Source: Microbacterium pseudoresistens | GTDB taxonomy: Bacteria > Actinomycetota > Actinomycetes > Actinomycetales > Microbacteriaceae | Assembly: GCF_013409745.1 (NCBI RefSeq) | Contig: NZ_JACCBH010000001.1 | Span: 1,302,001-1,366,000, forward strand | DNA length: 64,000 nt | Direction of reading: 5' to 3' | In this document: piece after piece, positions 44,806-53,994 of the stretch | Layout of the letters: every line of letters starts with the position of its first letter | How positions within the stretch are numbered: position 1 is the stretch's first letter | Made by a program: the position numbers and the translations under genes | The notes under the pieces: generated by a model | What the model was told of the DNA's origin: nothing | Seen by the model: the letters and a program-made list of their open reading frames with translations, nothing else | Databases searched by the model: none

Positions 44806-46020
44806 GTGAGAACAGATCTGGATTCCAACGCTCCGGGGGTGCTGACGGGCATCAAGGTGCTCGACTTCACGCACATCTTCTCGGGGCCGCAGACCACGCA
44901 GATCCTCGGGGACCTGGGTGCCGACGTCATCAAGGTCGAACGCGTCGACGGCGGGGACCCGGCTCGCCGCTATGGCCAGGGCGTCGACGATGAGGGGATG
45001 GGCGGCTCCTTCGTCGCGCTGAACCGCAACAAGCGCAGCATCGCCGTGGACGTCGCCTCCGACGACGGGCGGGAGATCGTTCGTCGCCTCGTGGCGGAGT
45101 GCGATGTGCTGGTGCAGAACTTCAAGACGGGTCAGATGGCGCGGTGGGGGCTCGACTACGACACGGTCCACGAGCTGAATCCGAGGATCGTCTACTGCTC
45201 CATCTCGGGCTTCGGATCCGAGGGGCCCTTGGCGAAGCGTGCGGCCAACGACCTCGTCATACAGGCCTACAGCGGGCTGCTCAGCTTCACCGGAGAGCCG
45301 GGCGGCGGACCCGTGCGGGTGGGCACGGCCGTCGCAGATCTCACTGCCGGGACGAACGCGGCGCTGGGGATTCTCGCCGCCCTCTTCCAGCGTGAGCGCA
45401 CCGGGCTGGGTCAGGAGATCACGACCTCGATGCTCGAGGGCATGGTCAGCATGATGAACTACTTCTTCGTCGACTACTGGCTCAAGGGGATCGTCCCGCA
45501 GCCGCTCGGCACGGCGAATCGACTGGGCATCCCGAACCAGGCCTTCCCCACGGCAGACGGCTGGATCGTCATCTCCAATGCGAACGAGCCGATGTGGGTG
45601 CGCTGCTGCGAGGCCCTGGGCATCGCCGAGCTCGCCCACGATCCGCGCTTCGACTCGCTGGCGCATCGTTACGAGCACACGAGCGAGCTCGTCGAGGCCG
45701 TGACGGAGGCCACGCGTCGGCTCCGCACCGAAGAAGCACTGCGCCGTCTCGGTGCGGCCTCGGTGTCGTGCGGCCCGATCAACGATCTGCCCACTGTCGC
45801 GGACGATCCACAGCTGGATGCGCTCGGCATGTTCTTCGACGTCCCGGTCGGCGCGGGCACGGAGCGCGTGGTGGGCAGCGCCTTCTCCCTCCGCGATGCG
45901 CCGCTGGTTGCCCGGCGTGGCGTTCCCGAGGTCGGTCAGCACACGGATGAAGTGCTCGACGAGATCGGTTACGACGAGGAGCGGATCGCCCGCCTGCGCA
46001 GAGAAGGGATCATCGGATAA
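44806..46020 (+). CDS. Family III CoA transferase, second copy
   Basis: A 404-residue CaiB/BaiF transferase. It shows LTGIKVLDFTHIFSGPQTTQILGDLGADVIKVER (in pieces from ~13), FVALNRNKRSIAVDV, QNFKTGQMARWGL and the likely catalytic Asp in TAVADLTAG. It differs from the copy at 29527, so each may handle a different acid or donor. GTG 44806 has a GAGAGGA site; an upstream ATG at 44776 overlaps the regulatory motif and is unlikely. A short gap with copy E of the motif follows. Confidence 0.9.
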   Translation: MRTDLDSNAPGVLTGIKVLDFTHIFSGPQTTQILGDLGADVIKVERVDGGDPARRYGQGVDDEGMGGSFVALNRNKRSIAVDVASDDGREIVRRLVAECDVLVQNFKTGQMARWGLDYDTVHELNPRIVYCSISGFGSEGPLAKRAANDLVIQAYSGLLSFTGEPGGGPVRVGTAVADLTAGTNAALGILAALFQRERTGLGQEITTSMLEGMVSMMNYFFVDYWLKGIVPQPLGTANRLGIPNQAFPTADGWIVISNANEPMWVRCCEALGIAELAHDPRFDSLAHRYEHTSELVEAVTEATRRLRTEEALRRLGAASVSCGPINDLPTVADDPQLDALGMFFDVPVGAGTERVVGSAFSLRDAPLVARRGVPEVGQHTDEVLDEIGYDEERIARLRREGIIG

Positions 46021-46037
46021 CGAAACGGAATTATTTC

Positions 46038-46050
46038 TGATATTTGATAA
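46038..46050. promoter_or_regulatory. Island motif, copy E
   Basis: TGATATTTGATAA matches the consensus at 12 of 13 positions. It lies 18 bases after the CoA-transferase stop and 65 bases before the binding-protein start, so the Liv-type operon probably has its own regulated promoter. Confidence 0.65.
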
Positions 46051-46115
46051 TCAACGTGCTAACGTGTCGGACACGGCGTACTCTGCCCGAGTGCCGAACT
46101 GAGAAGGGAATGCCC

Positions 46116-47348
46116 GTGCTTACGAAGAAGTGGGCTTTAGCAGGAGCAACGGTCGCTCTCCTCGCCTTGAGCGGTTGCGCAGGGGAAAGCACCGGCTCGG
46201 ACGGCGGCGGCGACGCCGACCCGATCACGCTCGCCATGGTGGCTCCCCTGTCCGGCGCGTTCGCCGACACCGGTGCCCAGATCGGCTACGGAGCTCAGGT
46301 CGCGATCGATGAGATCAATGAAGCCGGAGGGGTGCTGGACCGGCCGTTGGAGATCGAGAAGGCCGACACCGCCGACGGCGCCCAGGCGTCGGTTCAGGCG
46401 ATTCGCGATTTCTCCGCGGACGGCAACGAGCTGATCTTCGGTGAGCTCTCCAGCGCCAACTGCCTGGCGCTGGCTCCGCTCGTGGACGAGCTCGGATCGG
46501 TGTTCATCACGACGACGTGTACCAACGACGACCTCACCGGCCATGATGGCGAGCCGGCGCCGTACGAGCGGTTCTTCCGCGTCGGAGCCACCAGTGAACA
46601 GGACATGCTCGCGCTGGCTCGCACGATGCACGATGCCGCGCCGGAGGTCACCACCTATGACGTCTTCGCGTTCGACTACGTCTCCGGACACCTGCAGTGG
46701 GAGCAGTTCTCCACCGAGCTGGCCGAGCTCGGGATGCAGCTGAGCGCCGACGTGCAGTACTTCGTGCCCCTGGACGAGCAGAACTACACCTCGCAGATCT
46801 CCGCGCTGGCCGGCGTCTCGGAGAACGGGGAGAAGCGCGGTCTGTATCTCGGAACCTACGGCTCGGGCACGTCGTCGTTCATCAACCAGGGGGAGCAGTA
46901 CGGCCTGTTCGACAACTACGACGTGGTCGTCAACTCCGGCAGCTACTGGCCGATCGCCACGTCGTTGGGCGGTGCGGCGCCGGAGGTCTACAACGGGTAC
47001 GACTACAACTACCTGGCCTACGACTCCGATGCCAACCAGGCGTTCGTCGACGCGTACACGGCGCTCGCCGGCACCGTGCCCGACACCTGGGGCTACCAGG
47101 GATACCTCGCGGTGAAGGCCTATGCCGCGGCGATCGAGTCGGCCGGAGACGTCTCGCCGGACGCCGTGCTCGACGCCCTCAAGGGCATCAGCTTCGACAC
47201 TCCTCAAGGCGAGTACACGATCGATCCGGACAGCCACCAGGGCTCGGCCAACATCGTCGTGACGCATACCGTCGGCAACGCCGACGAGGAGACCGGCGTC
47301 GAGGTGCTGGAGTCGTACGTCATCCCCTATGCGGACACTCTGAAGTAG
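46116..47348 (+). CDS. Liv-type substrate-binding lipoprotein
   Basis: A 410-residue lipoprotein of the type I periplasmic-binding fold (LivJ/AmiC-like). Signal peptide and lipobox LLALSGCAG (Cys near 19). The fold starts ITLAMVAPLSGAFADTGAQIGYGAQVAIDEINEAGG (split) and has a long body with FGELSSANCLALAPL. Liv-type proteins bind branched amino acids, but also aromatic and aliphatic carboxylates and amides. I choose GTG 46116 because AAGGGA stands six bases before it; ATG 46110 is too close. A strong hairpin follows the stop. Confidence 0.9.
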   Translation: MLTKKWALAGATVALLALSGCAGESTGSDGGGDADPITLAMVAPLSGAFADTGAQIGYGAQVAIDEINEAGGVLDRPLEIEKADTADGAQASVQAIRDFSADGNELIFGELSSANCLALAPLVDELGSVFITTTCTNDDLTGHDGEPAPYERFFRVGATSEQDMLALARTMHDAAPEVTTYDVFAFDYVSGHLQWEQFSTELAELGMQLSADVQYFVPLDEQNYTSQISALAGVSENGEKRGLYLGTYGSGTSSFINQGEQYGLFDNYDVVVNSGSYWPIATSLGGAAPEVYNGYDYNYLAYDSDANQAFVDAYTALAGTVPDTWGYQGYLAVKAYAAAIESAGDVSPDAVLDALKGISFDTPQGEYTIDPDSHQGSANIVVTHTVGNADEETGVEVLESYVIPYADTLK

Positions 47349-47381
47349 TCGAAGTAGTCCGAGGACGTTCGACAGCAATCG

Positions 47382-47415
47382 GCCCGGTGCCCCGCCGAAG
47401 GGCGGGGCACCGGGC
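47382..47415. terminator. Very strong hairpin between binding protein and permease genes
   Basis: A 15-bp perfect stem (GCCCGGTGCCCCGCC, 47382-47396, with 47401-47415) and a GAAG tetraloop lie 33 bases after the binding-protein stop. It probably attenuates transcription so that the binding protein exceeds the membrane parts. Confidence 0.8.
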
Positions 47416-47442
47416 ACCACTCCACAGACGGAAGACAGTGAC

Positions 47443-48327
47443 GTGACCCAGTTCCTCACCGCCATCGTGAACGGCCTGGCACTCGGTGTGCCGTTGTTCC
47501 TCGTCGCCAGCGGACTGACGCTCATCTATGGCGTGATGGGCGTGCTGAACTTCGCGCACGGGGCACTGTTCGCCGTCGGCGCTTACGTCGTCGCCTCGCT
47601 TCTGGGCGGGCAGACAGTCGGGCTCGGTGCGTTCGTGATCGCCGCGCTCGCCGGCGCGCTGGTCGTCGGAGTGCTGGGCCTGGCCAGCGAACGCACCATT
47701 TTCACGAGGCTGTACAACCAGGGTCACGTGATCAATCTGCTCGCCTCATACGCGCTCATGCTCATCCTCGACGGCATCATCATCATCGTCTTCGGGCCGG
47801 GAATCTATCAGACCAGGCCGCCGGCAGAGCTGACCAGCCCGCTGCGGCTGGGCTCGGTCGTGCTGCCCTCCTACGCGCTCTTCCTCATCCTGATCGGGCT
47901 CGTCGTCGCCGTCGCGCTGTGGTGGATGCTGGATCGTACGATGCTGGGCGTACGGATCCGTGCGGTCGCCTTCGACCGCCAGACCGCCAGCGCGCTCGGC
48001 GTGCGCACCCGCTGGGTGGGTGCCGGCGTCTTCGCGCTCGGCACCGCTCTGGCTGGCTTGGCGGGGGCACTGGCGGCCCCGCAGCTGACCGTGGCCCCGG
48101 GACTGGACGCCGTGTACATCATCCAGTCGTTCATCGTCGTCATCGTCGGGGGGCTCGGGTCGATCTGGGGCGCGCTGGTCGCCGGCATCGGGTTGGGGCT
48201 GATCAACAGCTTCCTGATCACCTACGCGCAGGGCTGGGAGTCGTTCGGCATGTACATCGCGATCGCGATCGTGCTGCTGCTGAGACCTCAAGGGCTGCTC
48301 GGCAAGACCAAGCTGCAGGGGGCTTGA
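47443..48327 (+). CDS. Liv-type ABC transporter permease (LivH-like)
   Basis: A 294-residue permease with about eight hydrophobic helices. It begins FLTAIVNGLALGVPLFLVASGLTLIYGVMGVLNFAHGALFAVGAY (split), the LivH hallmark. ASALGVRTRWVGAGVFALGTALAGLAGAL and VGGLGSIWGALVAGIGLG are other family blocks. GTG 47443 is the start. It pairs with the LivM-like protein that follows one base after its stop. Confidence 0.93.
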   Translation: MTQFLTAIVNGLALGVPLFLVASGLTLIYGVMGVLNFAHGALFAVGAYVVASLLGGQTVGLGAFVIAALAGALVVGVLGLASERTIFTRLYNQGHVINLLASYALMLILDGIIIIVFGPGIYQTRPPAELTSPLRLGSVVLPSYALFLILIGLVVAVALWWMLDRTMLGVRIRAVAFDRQTASALGVRTRWVGAGVFALGTALAGLAGALAAPQLTVAPGLDAVYIIQSFIVVIVGGLGSIWGALVAGIGLGLINSFLITYAQGWESFGMYIAIAIVLLLRPQGLLGKTKLQGA

Positions 48328-48328
48328 C

Positions 48329-49366
48329 ATGGTGGATACGAACCCCACCACGCTCATCAAGCAGCGTGCGTCGGCCTCGCCCGCGCAGCGCACGCGCCGC
48401 CTGCTCGGCGGTCTCGACGTTCCGATCATCGCCCTGATCGTGGGAGTGGCCGTCTCGTTCGCCCAGGGCAACATCCAGTTCCTCGCCGGGACCATCGCCA
48501 TCTACGCCCTCTTCGCCGTCGCGACCAACATGCTCATCGGCTGGCTCGGCGTCATGACCTTCGGCGCCGCCGCATACTTCGGAGCGGGTGCATACTTCGT
48601 TGCGCTCATGAGAGACGTCGAGATGTCGCCGCTGCTGCTCGTGCTGCTGGCCGGGATCGTCGGCGCGCTCCTGGCCGCGGTGTTCGCCTTCGTCACCATT
48701 CGCATCCACGGGATCGCGCTGACGATGCTCACCCTTGTCTTCGGGCAGATCCTGTACCAGCTGCTGTTCAGCATCCGCGAGCTCGGAGGGGATGACGGAA
48801 TCCCCGGCGTCCCCTCGGGCCAGCTCTTCGGGTTGCGCCTGGCAAGGCCCGAGGACTTCTGGATCTATGTGATCGTGATCGTCGCCGTCTGCCTGATCGC
48901 GGTGAAGGTGGTGTACCGCTCCTCGTTCGGAAGAAGCGTCATCGCCATCCACGACGACCCGCTCCGCGCCGATGCCCTGGGTGTTCCGCTGAAGGCGACG
49001 CGCGTGAAGGTGTTCGTGATCGCGGGCTTCTTCTCGGCCATTGCCGGTGCCCTCCTCGCGCAGCAGCAGGGCATCGTCACGAGTGAGAGCCTGCACTGGA
49101 TGCTCTCCGGCGAGGTGCTGATCATGTGTCTGATCGGGGGGAGCGCGAGCTTCTGGGGGCCGGCGATCGGAGCTGCCGTGCTTCTCGTGCTCGACACGCA
49201 GCTGTTCCGCGGGATGAGCTACTCCTCGCTGTTCATCGGTCTGATCCTGCTCGCCGTCGTCATGGTCTTCCGTGGCGGGATCGCAGGGCTCCCTGCGCAA
49301 GTGCGGGGATGGCTGGATCGCCTTGGGGCCCGGCGCCCCGAGTCGGACGAGAGGAGAACGCGATGA
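48329..49366 (+). CDS. Liv-type ABC transporter permease (LivM-like)
   Basis: A 345-residue permease with a short cytosolic N-terminus and about nine helices. Family blocks are NMLIGWLGVMTFGAAAYFGAGAYFVALM (~67-94), FVTIRIHGIALTMLTLVFGQILYQLL and IHDDPLRADALGVPLKATRVKVFVIAGFFSAIAGALLA. It forms the membrane channel with the LivH-like protein. Its stop overlaps the LivG-like start by ATGA. Confidence 0.93.
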   Translation: MVDTNPTTLIKQRASASPAQRTRRLLGGLDVPIIALIVGVAVSFAQGNIQFLAGTIAIYALFAVATNMLIGWLGVMTFGAAAYFGAGAYFVALMRDVEMSPLLLVLLAGIVGALLAAVFAFVTIRIHGIALTMLTLVFGQILYQLLFSIRELGGDDGIPGVPSGQLFGLRLARPEDFWIYVIVIVAVCLIAVKVVYRSSFGRSVIAIHDDPLRADALGVPLKATRVKVFVIAGFFSAIAGALLAQQQGIVTSESLHWMLSGEVLIMCLIGGSASFWGPAIGAAVLLVLDTQLFRGMSYSSLFIGLILLAVVMVFRGGIAGLPAQVRGWLDRLGARRPESDERRTR

Positions 49367-50118
49367 GCCTGCTGGAGGTGGATTCGGCCGGCAAGTCATA
49401 CGACGGCGTGCCGGCGGTCACCGATGTGTCGTTCGCGGTGGAACCCGGCGAGACCCTGGCCGTCATAGGCCCGAACGGCGCGGGTAAGTCCACGCTGTTC
49501 GGGGTGGTGGCTGGTGAGCACCAGGTCACGTCGGGTCGCGTCCGGTTCCAAGGCGTCGATGTCACGCGGTGGCGCGCGAACCGTCTCGCCAGAGCCGGGA
49601 TGAGCCGTACGTTCCAGGTGGCTCGCCTGTTCGGCAGCCGAACGGTCGAGGAGAACGTCTCGCTCGCGATCGCGGCCAAGAACGGCTGGTACCGCAGCAT
49701 GTTCGACTCCTTCGACCGCACGGTGCGCCGAAATCGTGTCCAGCTCGACGACGCCCTCGACCGACTGCGCCTCTCAGCCCTCCGCGATCGGCGGGCGGCT
49801 GACCTCTCGCAGGGCGACCGCAAGCGGCTCGAGTTGGCGATGGCCGTCGCCCAGGAGCCGGTCATGCTGCTGCTGGACGAGCCCACCGCCGGCATGTCGA
49901 ACGAGGACTGCGACATCACGGTGGAACTGCTTCACGAGATCAAGCGCCACGACGACCAGCTGGCCGTCGTGATGACGGGTCACGACATGCAGGTGCTGCT
50001 GGCCGTGGCCACGCGCGTGATGCTGATGGCCGAGGGGCGTACTGTCCTCGATGCCGACCCCGAGACCGTCCGCACCAGCCCGCAGGCGCGCGAGCTCTAC
50101 CTGGGGGAGAACGCGTGA
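49363..50118 (+). CDS. Liv-type ABC transporter ATPase (LivG-like)
   Basis: A 251-residue ATPase. Walker A is GPNGAGKST (~34-42), the signature appears as LSQGDRKRLELAMA (~147-160) and Walker B is VMLLLDEPTAGMS (~167-179), with the switch His in TGHDMQVL. The LSQGD form of the signature replaces LSGGQ, as in some LivG/UrtD proteins. It overlaps both neighbours. Confidence 0.92.
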   Translation: MSLLEVDSAGKSYDGVPAVTDVSFAVEPGETLAVIGPNGAGKSTLFGVVAGEHQVTSGRVRFQGVDVTRWRANRLARAGMSRTFQVARLFGSRTVEENVSLAIAAKNGWYRSMFDSFDRTVRRNRVQLDDALDRLRLSALRDRRAADLSQGDRKRLELAMAVAQEPVMLLLDEPTAGMSNEDCDITVELLHEIKRHDDQLAVVMTGHDMQVLLAVATRVMLMAEGRTVLDADPETVRTSPQARELYLGENA

Positions 50119-50840
50119 ACGACTCCGTCCTCACACTGCAGCGGGTCGACGCGTCCTACGGACCGGCCCAGGCCCTGTTCGGCATCGACCTCGACCTCGC
50201 GCAGGGCGAGACCATCGCCCTGCTGGGCCGCAACGGCGCAGGCAAGACCACGACGCTGCGCGCGGTGATGAACCTGATGGTGCGCCGCACTGGCCGGATC
50301 GACGTGTTCGGCTCACCTGCCAAGGGCCCGGCCGATGCGATCGCGAGACGCGGTGTCGGCTGGGTGCCGGATGACCGGCGCATCTTCCCCACGCTCACGG
50401 TCCGCGAGAACCTCCGGCTGGCCCAGCGCGCGGGCCGGTCGAAGGATCGCGCGCCCGTCTCGTTCGATGAGGTGCTGGAGATCCTGCCCATCATGAAGCG
50501 CCTGATCGATCGTCGGGGTTCGGCGCTCTCGGGCGGAGAACAGCAGGCGGTGGCGATCGCCCGTGCCATCATGGCCCGCCCGCGGCTTCTGCTGCTCGAC
50601 GAGCCGACCGAAGGACTCGCCCCGGTGATCGTCGACGAGTTGGAGCAGGCCGTCGCCGATCTTCCCGGCCGCTTCGGCATGTCGATCCTGCTCGCCGAGC
50701 AGAACCTTCGGTTCGTGCAGCGCACGGCGCGACGTGTGATCGTGCTGGAGACAGGGCGCCTGGTCTACAGCGGCACCGTCGAGGAGTTCGCCGCGAATGA
50801 CGACGTCCGTGAACGCTATCTGGCGATCGGAGCAGCATGA
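50115..50840 (+). CDS. Liv-type ABC transporter ATPase (LivF-like)
   Basis: A 241-residue ATPase. Walker A is GRNGAGKTT (~37-45), then GVGWVPDDRRIFPTLTVRENL (Q-loop region, typical LivF), the signature LSGGEQQAVAIARA (~138-151) and Walker B LLLLDEPTEGLAP (~158-170). It completes a five-part Liv-type importer. The next gene, MmgE/PrpD, overlaps it by ATGA, so uptake and catabolism are coupled. Confidence 0.93.
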   Translation: MNDSVLTLQRVDASYGPAQALFGIDLDLAQGETIALLGRNGAGKTTTLRAVMNLMVRRTGRIDVFGSPAKGPADAIARRGVGWVPDDRRIFPTLTVRENLRLAQRAGRSKDRAPVSFDEVLEILPIMKRLIDRRGSALSGGEQQAVAIARAIMARPRLLLLDEPTEGLAPVIVDELEQAVADLPGRFGMSILLAEQNLRFVQRTARRVIVLETGRLVYSGTVEEFAANDDVRERYLAIGAA

Positions 50841-52219
50841 GCGCCGCACGAGAACTCGCCCGCGCAGCAGCCGGAGTGCGATGGAGCGGGCTGGATGAGC
50901 CGACGCGCGACAACGCACGGGCCGTCTTCCTGGACACGCTCGCCGTCATGGCGGGCGGCGTCGCCCGCGACCTGCAGAGCGGGCTCCGCCGTCTTCTCCT
51001 CGCCGGATCGGGCGACGGGCCCGCGACGGTACTGGGCGCGGCCCGGGGGCTCTCGGTGTCCGAAGCCGTCGCGCTCAACGCCACGCTGCCCACGGTGCTC
51101 CAGCTCGACGAAGGCTACCGGCTGTCGCGAGGTCATCCGGGCATCCATGTCGTCCCCGTCGCGCTCGCCGTCGGTGAGCAGCGCGGCGCCTCGGTGGACG
51201 AGGTGCTGTCGGCGCTGGTCGCAGGTTACGAGGTCGCGGCGCGGATCGGGGTGGCGATGGGAGGCACGAAGCCCGACATCCACCCGCACGGGAACTGGGG
51301 GGCGGTGGGTGCGGCCGTGGCCGCCGCCTGGCTGCACTCCGACGCTGACCCTGCAGCGATCGAGGCCGCGATCGACATCGCCTCCGGGCTCGCCGGACGG
51401 CACGATCGCCGGGCCGCGGCGCGCGGGGCCGGCATGCATCATCTCTGGGCGTCGACCGGCGCCCACACCGGCCTGATCGCCGGGACGGCCGCCGCCGCGG
51501 GGGCGAGCGCCGTCGAAGGCGCGCTCGTCGACTTCCTGCTTCCGGGCAGCGGTGCCGCGCCGCAGCCCGCGCTCCTCACGGACGGGCTGCGCGACGGCTC
51601 GTTCACACGCTTTCTCATCGCGGAGAACTACTTCAAGCTGTGGGCCTCCTGCGGACACACGCACACTGCGATCGGGGCGGCCCTGGAGATCGCCGCGCAC
51701 GGGCCCGTCCCGGTTGAAGACATCGAGACCGTCGAGGTGCGAACGTTCCGGGCCGCATCGACCTTGGATGCGCGGACCGCGGAGAACGCCCTGGCCGCAC
51801 GCTTCAGCATCCCCTACGTCGTCGCCGCGGCGCTGCGCGACGGACGCTTCGACGACGACTCGGTGGAAGACCCCGCCCTCGACGCGCTCACGCCGATCGC
51901 GGCGAGAGTGCGCGTCGTTCACGACGAGAGCATGGACGAGGGCTATCCGGAGCGCGGACGACCGACGACTGTCACGGTGCATCTGAAGGACGGCGGGAGC
52001 CGTTCGGCCGAGGCGCTGCTCTCCGCGGGCGACCCGGAGACTCCGGCGACCTCGACCGAGCTCGAGGACAAGGCGCTCCGTCTGTTCGGATCGGCTTTCG
52101 GGCAGACGGCGGCGCGGGAGATCGTCGACCGCTGGAACGGCCTCGGGGCGTCGGCGAGCATCACGCAGCTCTCGGGCGCGTTGCGCAGGGCGGTCGCATC
52201 GGAAGGAGGACTGTCATGA
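50837..52219 (+). CDS. MmgE/PrpD-family protein
   Basis: A 460-residue protein of the MmgE/PrpD family, whose known member PrpD dehydrates 2-methylcitrate. Blocks include DNARAVFLDTLAVMAGG (~22-38), QLDEGYRLSRGHPGIHVVPVALAVGE (~92-117), GYEVAARIGVAMG, HPHGNWGAVGAAVAAAW and NYFKLWASCGHTHTAIGAALEIA. Many family members in catabolic clusters are dehydratases or isomerases of hydroxy-di/tricarboxylic acids. Nothing else of the methylcitrate cycle is nearby, so the substrate is probably different here. Confidence 0.88.
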   Translation: MSAARELARAAAGVRWSGLDEPTRDNARAVFLDTLAVMAGGVARDLQSGLRRLLLAGSGDGPATVLGAARGLSVSEAVALNATLPTVLQLDEGYRLSRGHPGIHVVPVALAVGEQRGASVDEVLSALVAGYEVAARIGVAMGGTKPDIHPHGNWGAVGAAVAAAWLHSDADPAAIEAAIDIASGLAGRHDRRAAARGAGMHHLWASTGAHTGLIAGTAAAAGASAVEGALVDFLLPGSGAAPQPALLTDGLRDGSFTRFLIAENYFKLWASCGHTHTAIGAALEIAAHGPVPVEDIETVEVRTFRAASTLDARTAENALAARFSIPYVVAAALRDGRFDDDSVEDPALDALTPIAARVRVVHDESMDEGYPERGRPTTVTVHLKDGGSRSAEALLSAGDPETPATSTELEDKALRLFGSAFGQTAAREIVDRWNGLGASASITQLSGALRRAVASEGGLS

Positions 52220-52995
52220 CGGACGTGACGACAGAGGACACCTGGACGATCGAACCGGTGTGCTTGGGGGAGTTCCCGATTCTCGAGCGTTCGGCGTTCA
52301 CGTACATGCGCGGGTACGGGGAGAAGTTCTCCGCCCCGGCGATCGGGTTCGTTCTGAGGTCGCGATGGGGCACCGTGCTGCTGGATACCGGGCCCGGAGA
52401 CCCTGCCGGCAACGACGGACTGCATTCGACCTGGACGCGCACTCCCGAGCAGGAGCTCGTGACGGCACTCAGGTCGGTGGGGGTCGAGGCCGATGAGCTG
52501 GAGTGGGTGATCCTCTCCCACCTGCACTACGACCACTGCTCCGATCTCGATCTGTTCCCGCGAGCGACCTTCGTCGTGCAGGCTGAGGAGCTGCGCTCTG
52601 CCGTCGACCCGGTCCGGCCGCAGCGCGGCATGTACGAGTTCGGCTTCGAGGGGAGGATTCCTCCGTGGATGACGGTGACCTCGCAGCTTCGCACGGTGCG
52701 GGGTGACACGACGCTGTTTCCCGGCTTGGATCTGATCCTCCTGCCGGGTCACACCCCCGGACTGCATGGCGTGCTGGTGCAGACGACGGGGGGTCCGCAT
52801 CTGATCGCGGTCGATCTGGTCAGCGTGCTCGACAACTGGGGGGCCGGCGGGCCCGACGACTGGATCGCCCCCGGCATCCACGTCGACCTGGCCGCCTGCG
52901 AGCGGAGCTTCGAGCGAATCCGGGAGACCGGCGCCCGGGTCATCGCCACGCACGACTGGCGGACGTTCGATCACGCCCGCTACCCGGCGGAGTGA
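52216..52995 (+). CDS. MBL-fold hydrolase, lactonase-like
   Basis: A 259-residue MBL-fold enzyme. The metal motif is SHLHYDHCSDL (H-x-H-x-D-H, ~98-108), with further ligands in LPGHTPGLHG, AVDLVS and ATHDWRTF. The arrangement and length fit the N-acyl-homoserine-lactonase/AttM-like branch, which opens lactone rings. In this island a catabolic lactone is more likely than quorum quenching. Overlaps both neighbours by four bases. Confidence 0.85.
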   Translation: MTDVTTEDTWTIEPVCLGEFPILERSAFTYMRGYGEKFSAPAIGFVLRSRWGTVLLDTGPGDPAGNDGLHSTWTRTPEQELVTALRSVGVEADELEWVILSHLHYDHCSDLDLFPRATFVVQAEELRSAVDPVRPQRGMYEFGFEGRIPPWMTVTSQLRTVRGDTTLFPGLDLILLPGHTPGLHGVLVQTTGGPHLIAVDLVSVLDNWGAGGPDDWIAPGIHVDLAACERSFERIRETGARVIATHDWRTFDHARYPAE

Positions 52996-53942
52996 CCGTG
53001 CGCGTGGTCGTCCTCGATGACTGGGAGGGTGCAGCGCGCTCGGCCGACTGGGAGTCCTTGGGCGCCGGCGTCTCGGTGACCGTGCAGACCGAGCATCTGG
53101 TGGGGGAACCCTCCGTGGCGAACGCCCTCGCCGGCGCCGAGGTCGCCGTGGCCATGCGCGAGCGGACCCCGATCACCGAGACGCTTCTGGCGGCGCTGCC
53201 CGATCTGCGCCTGATCGTCACGACGGGCGCGGCAAACGCGGCGATCGACCTCGACGAATGCCGGCGGCGCGGGATCATCGTGTGCGGCACGGGATCGCAT
53301 CCCGGGGGCCCGGCTGAGTTGACCTGGGCCTTGATCCTGGCTGCGGCGCGTCGACTCGACCGAGTCCTGCCCGGAATGCGAGCCGGTGAGTGGCCGTCTC
53401 TGCCCGGAACGGCGCTGCATGGACGCACGATCGGTCTGATCGGTCTTGGCCGCGTCGGTTCTCAAGTGGCGCGAGTGGGCGCCGCGTTCGGAATGGAGGT
53501 GCGCGCGTGGACGCCGACGCTGACGCCTGAGCGTGCCGCCGAGAACGATGCGATCGCGGCGTCGTTCGATGAGGTCGTCGAACGGGCGGACTTCCTGTCG
53601 CTGCATGCTCCTCTGAACGACCGGACTCGGGGAATCGTCGGGCGTCCGGTACTGGAGCGGATGAAGGCGTCGGCGTGGTTGATCAACGCGTCCCGCTCCG
53701 GCCTCGTCGATCGCCTCGCGCTGACCGAGGCGCTGGATGGAGGCGGTCTGGCCGGCGCGGCGCTGGACGTCTTCGATGCCGAGCCCCTGGAAGCGGGGGA
53801 TCCGCTCCGCGCACGCTCGAATGTGATCCTGACCCCGCACCTCGGGTACGTCACCGATCTCGGGCTGGAGCACTGGTTTCGCGACGTCGTGGCAGACATC
53901 GCGGCCTGGCGCTCAGGCGATCCGATCCGGGTGATCGTCTGA
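52992..53942 (+). CDS. D-2-hydroxyacid dehydrogenase
   Basis: A 316-residue NAD-dependent 2-hydroxyacid dehydrogenase. It shows IGLIGLGRVGSQVARVGAAFGM (GxGxxG, ~144-165), the catalytic Arg in INASRSGLVDR, Glu in FDAEPLEAGDPLR and His in LTPHLGYVTDLG. These enzymes interconvert 2-hydroxy- and 2-oxoacids. GTG 52992 overlaps the upstream stop. It ends the operon that starts with the Liv-type binding protein. Confidence 0.9.
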   Translation: MTVRVVVLDDWEGAARSADWESLGAGVSVTVQTEHLVGEPSVANALAGAEVAVAMRERTPITETLLAALPDLRLIVTTGAANAAIDLDECRRRGIIVCGTGSHPGGPAELTWALILAAARRLDRVLPGMRAGEWPSLPGTALHGRTIGLIGLGRVGSQVARVGAAFGMEVRAWTPTLTPERAAENDAIAASFDEVVERADFLSLHAPLNDRTRGIVGRPVLERMKASAWLINASRSGLVDRLALTEALDGGGLAGAALDVFDAEPLEAGDPLRARSNVILTPHLGYVTDLGLEHWFRDVVADIAAWRSGDPIRVIV

Positions 53943-53969
53943 GTGCCGTGATCGCGATTTAATGATACT

Positions 53970-53982
53970 GTATCAAATATCA
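53970..53982. promoter_or_regulatory. Island motif, copy F (consensus form)
   Basis: GTATCAAATATCA is the exact reverse complement of copy D. It overlaps a second palindrome, TGATACTGTATCA (53963-53975). It lies 13 bases before the GTG of the SDR gene, overlapping the ribosome-site region. Confidence 0.7.
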
Positions 53983-53994
53983 AAGGAGGATGCC

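Noticed and set aside
50837-52219. 2-methylcitrate cycle (prpD)
   Set aside because: No methylcitrate synthase or methylisocitrate lyase is nearby, and the gene is coupled to a Liv-type importer. The call is kept at family level.
52216-52995. Quorum-quenching acyl-homoserine lactonase
   Set aside because: The fold fits, but the gene is embedded in a catabolic operon. A lactone intermediate is the simpler reading.
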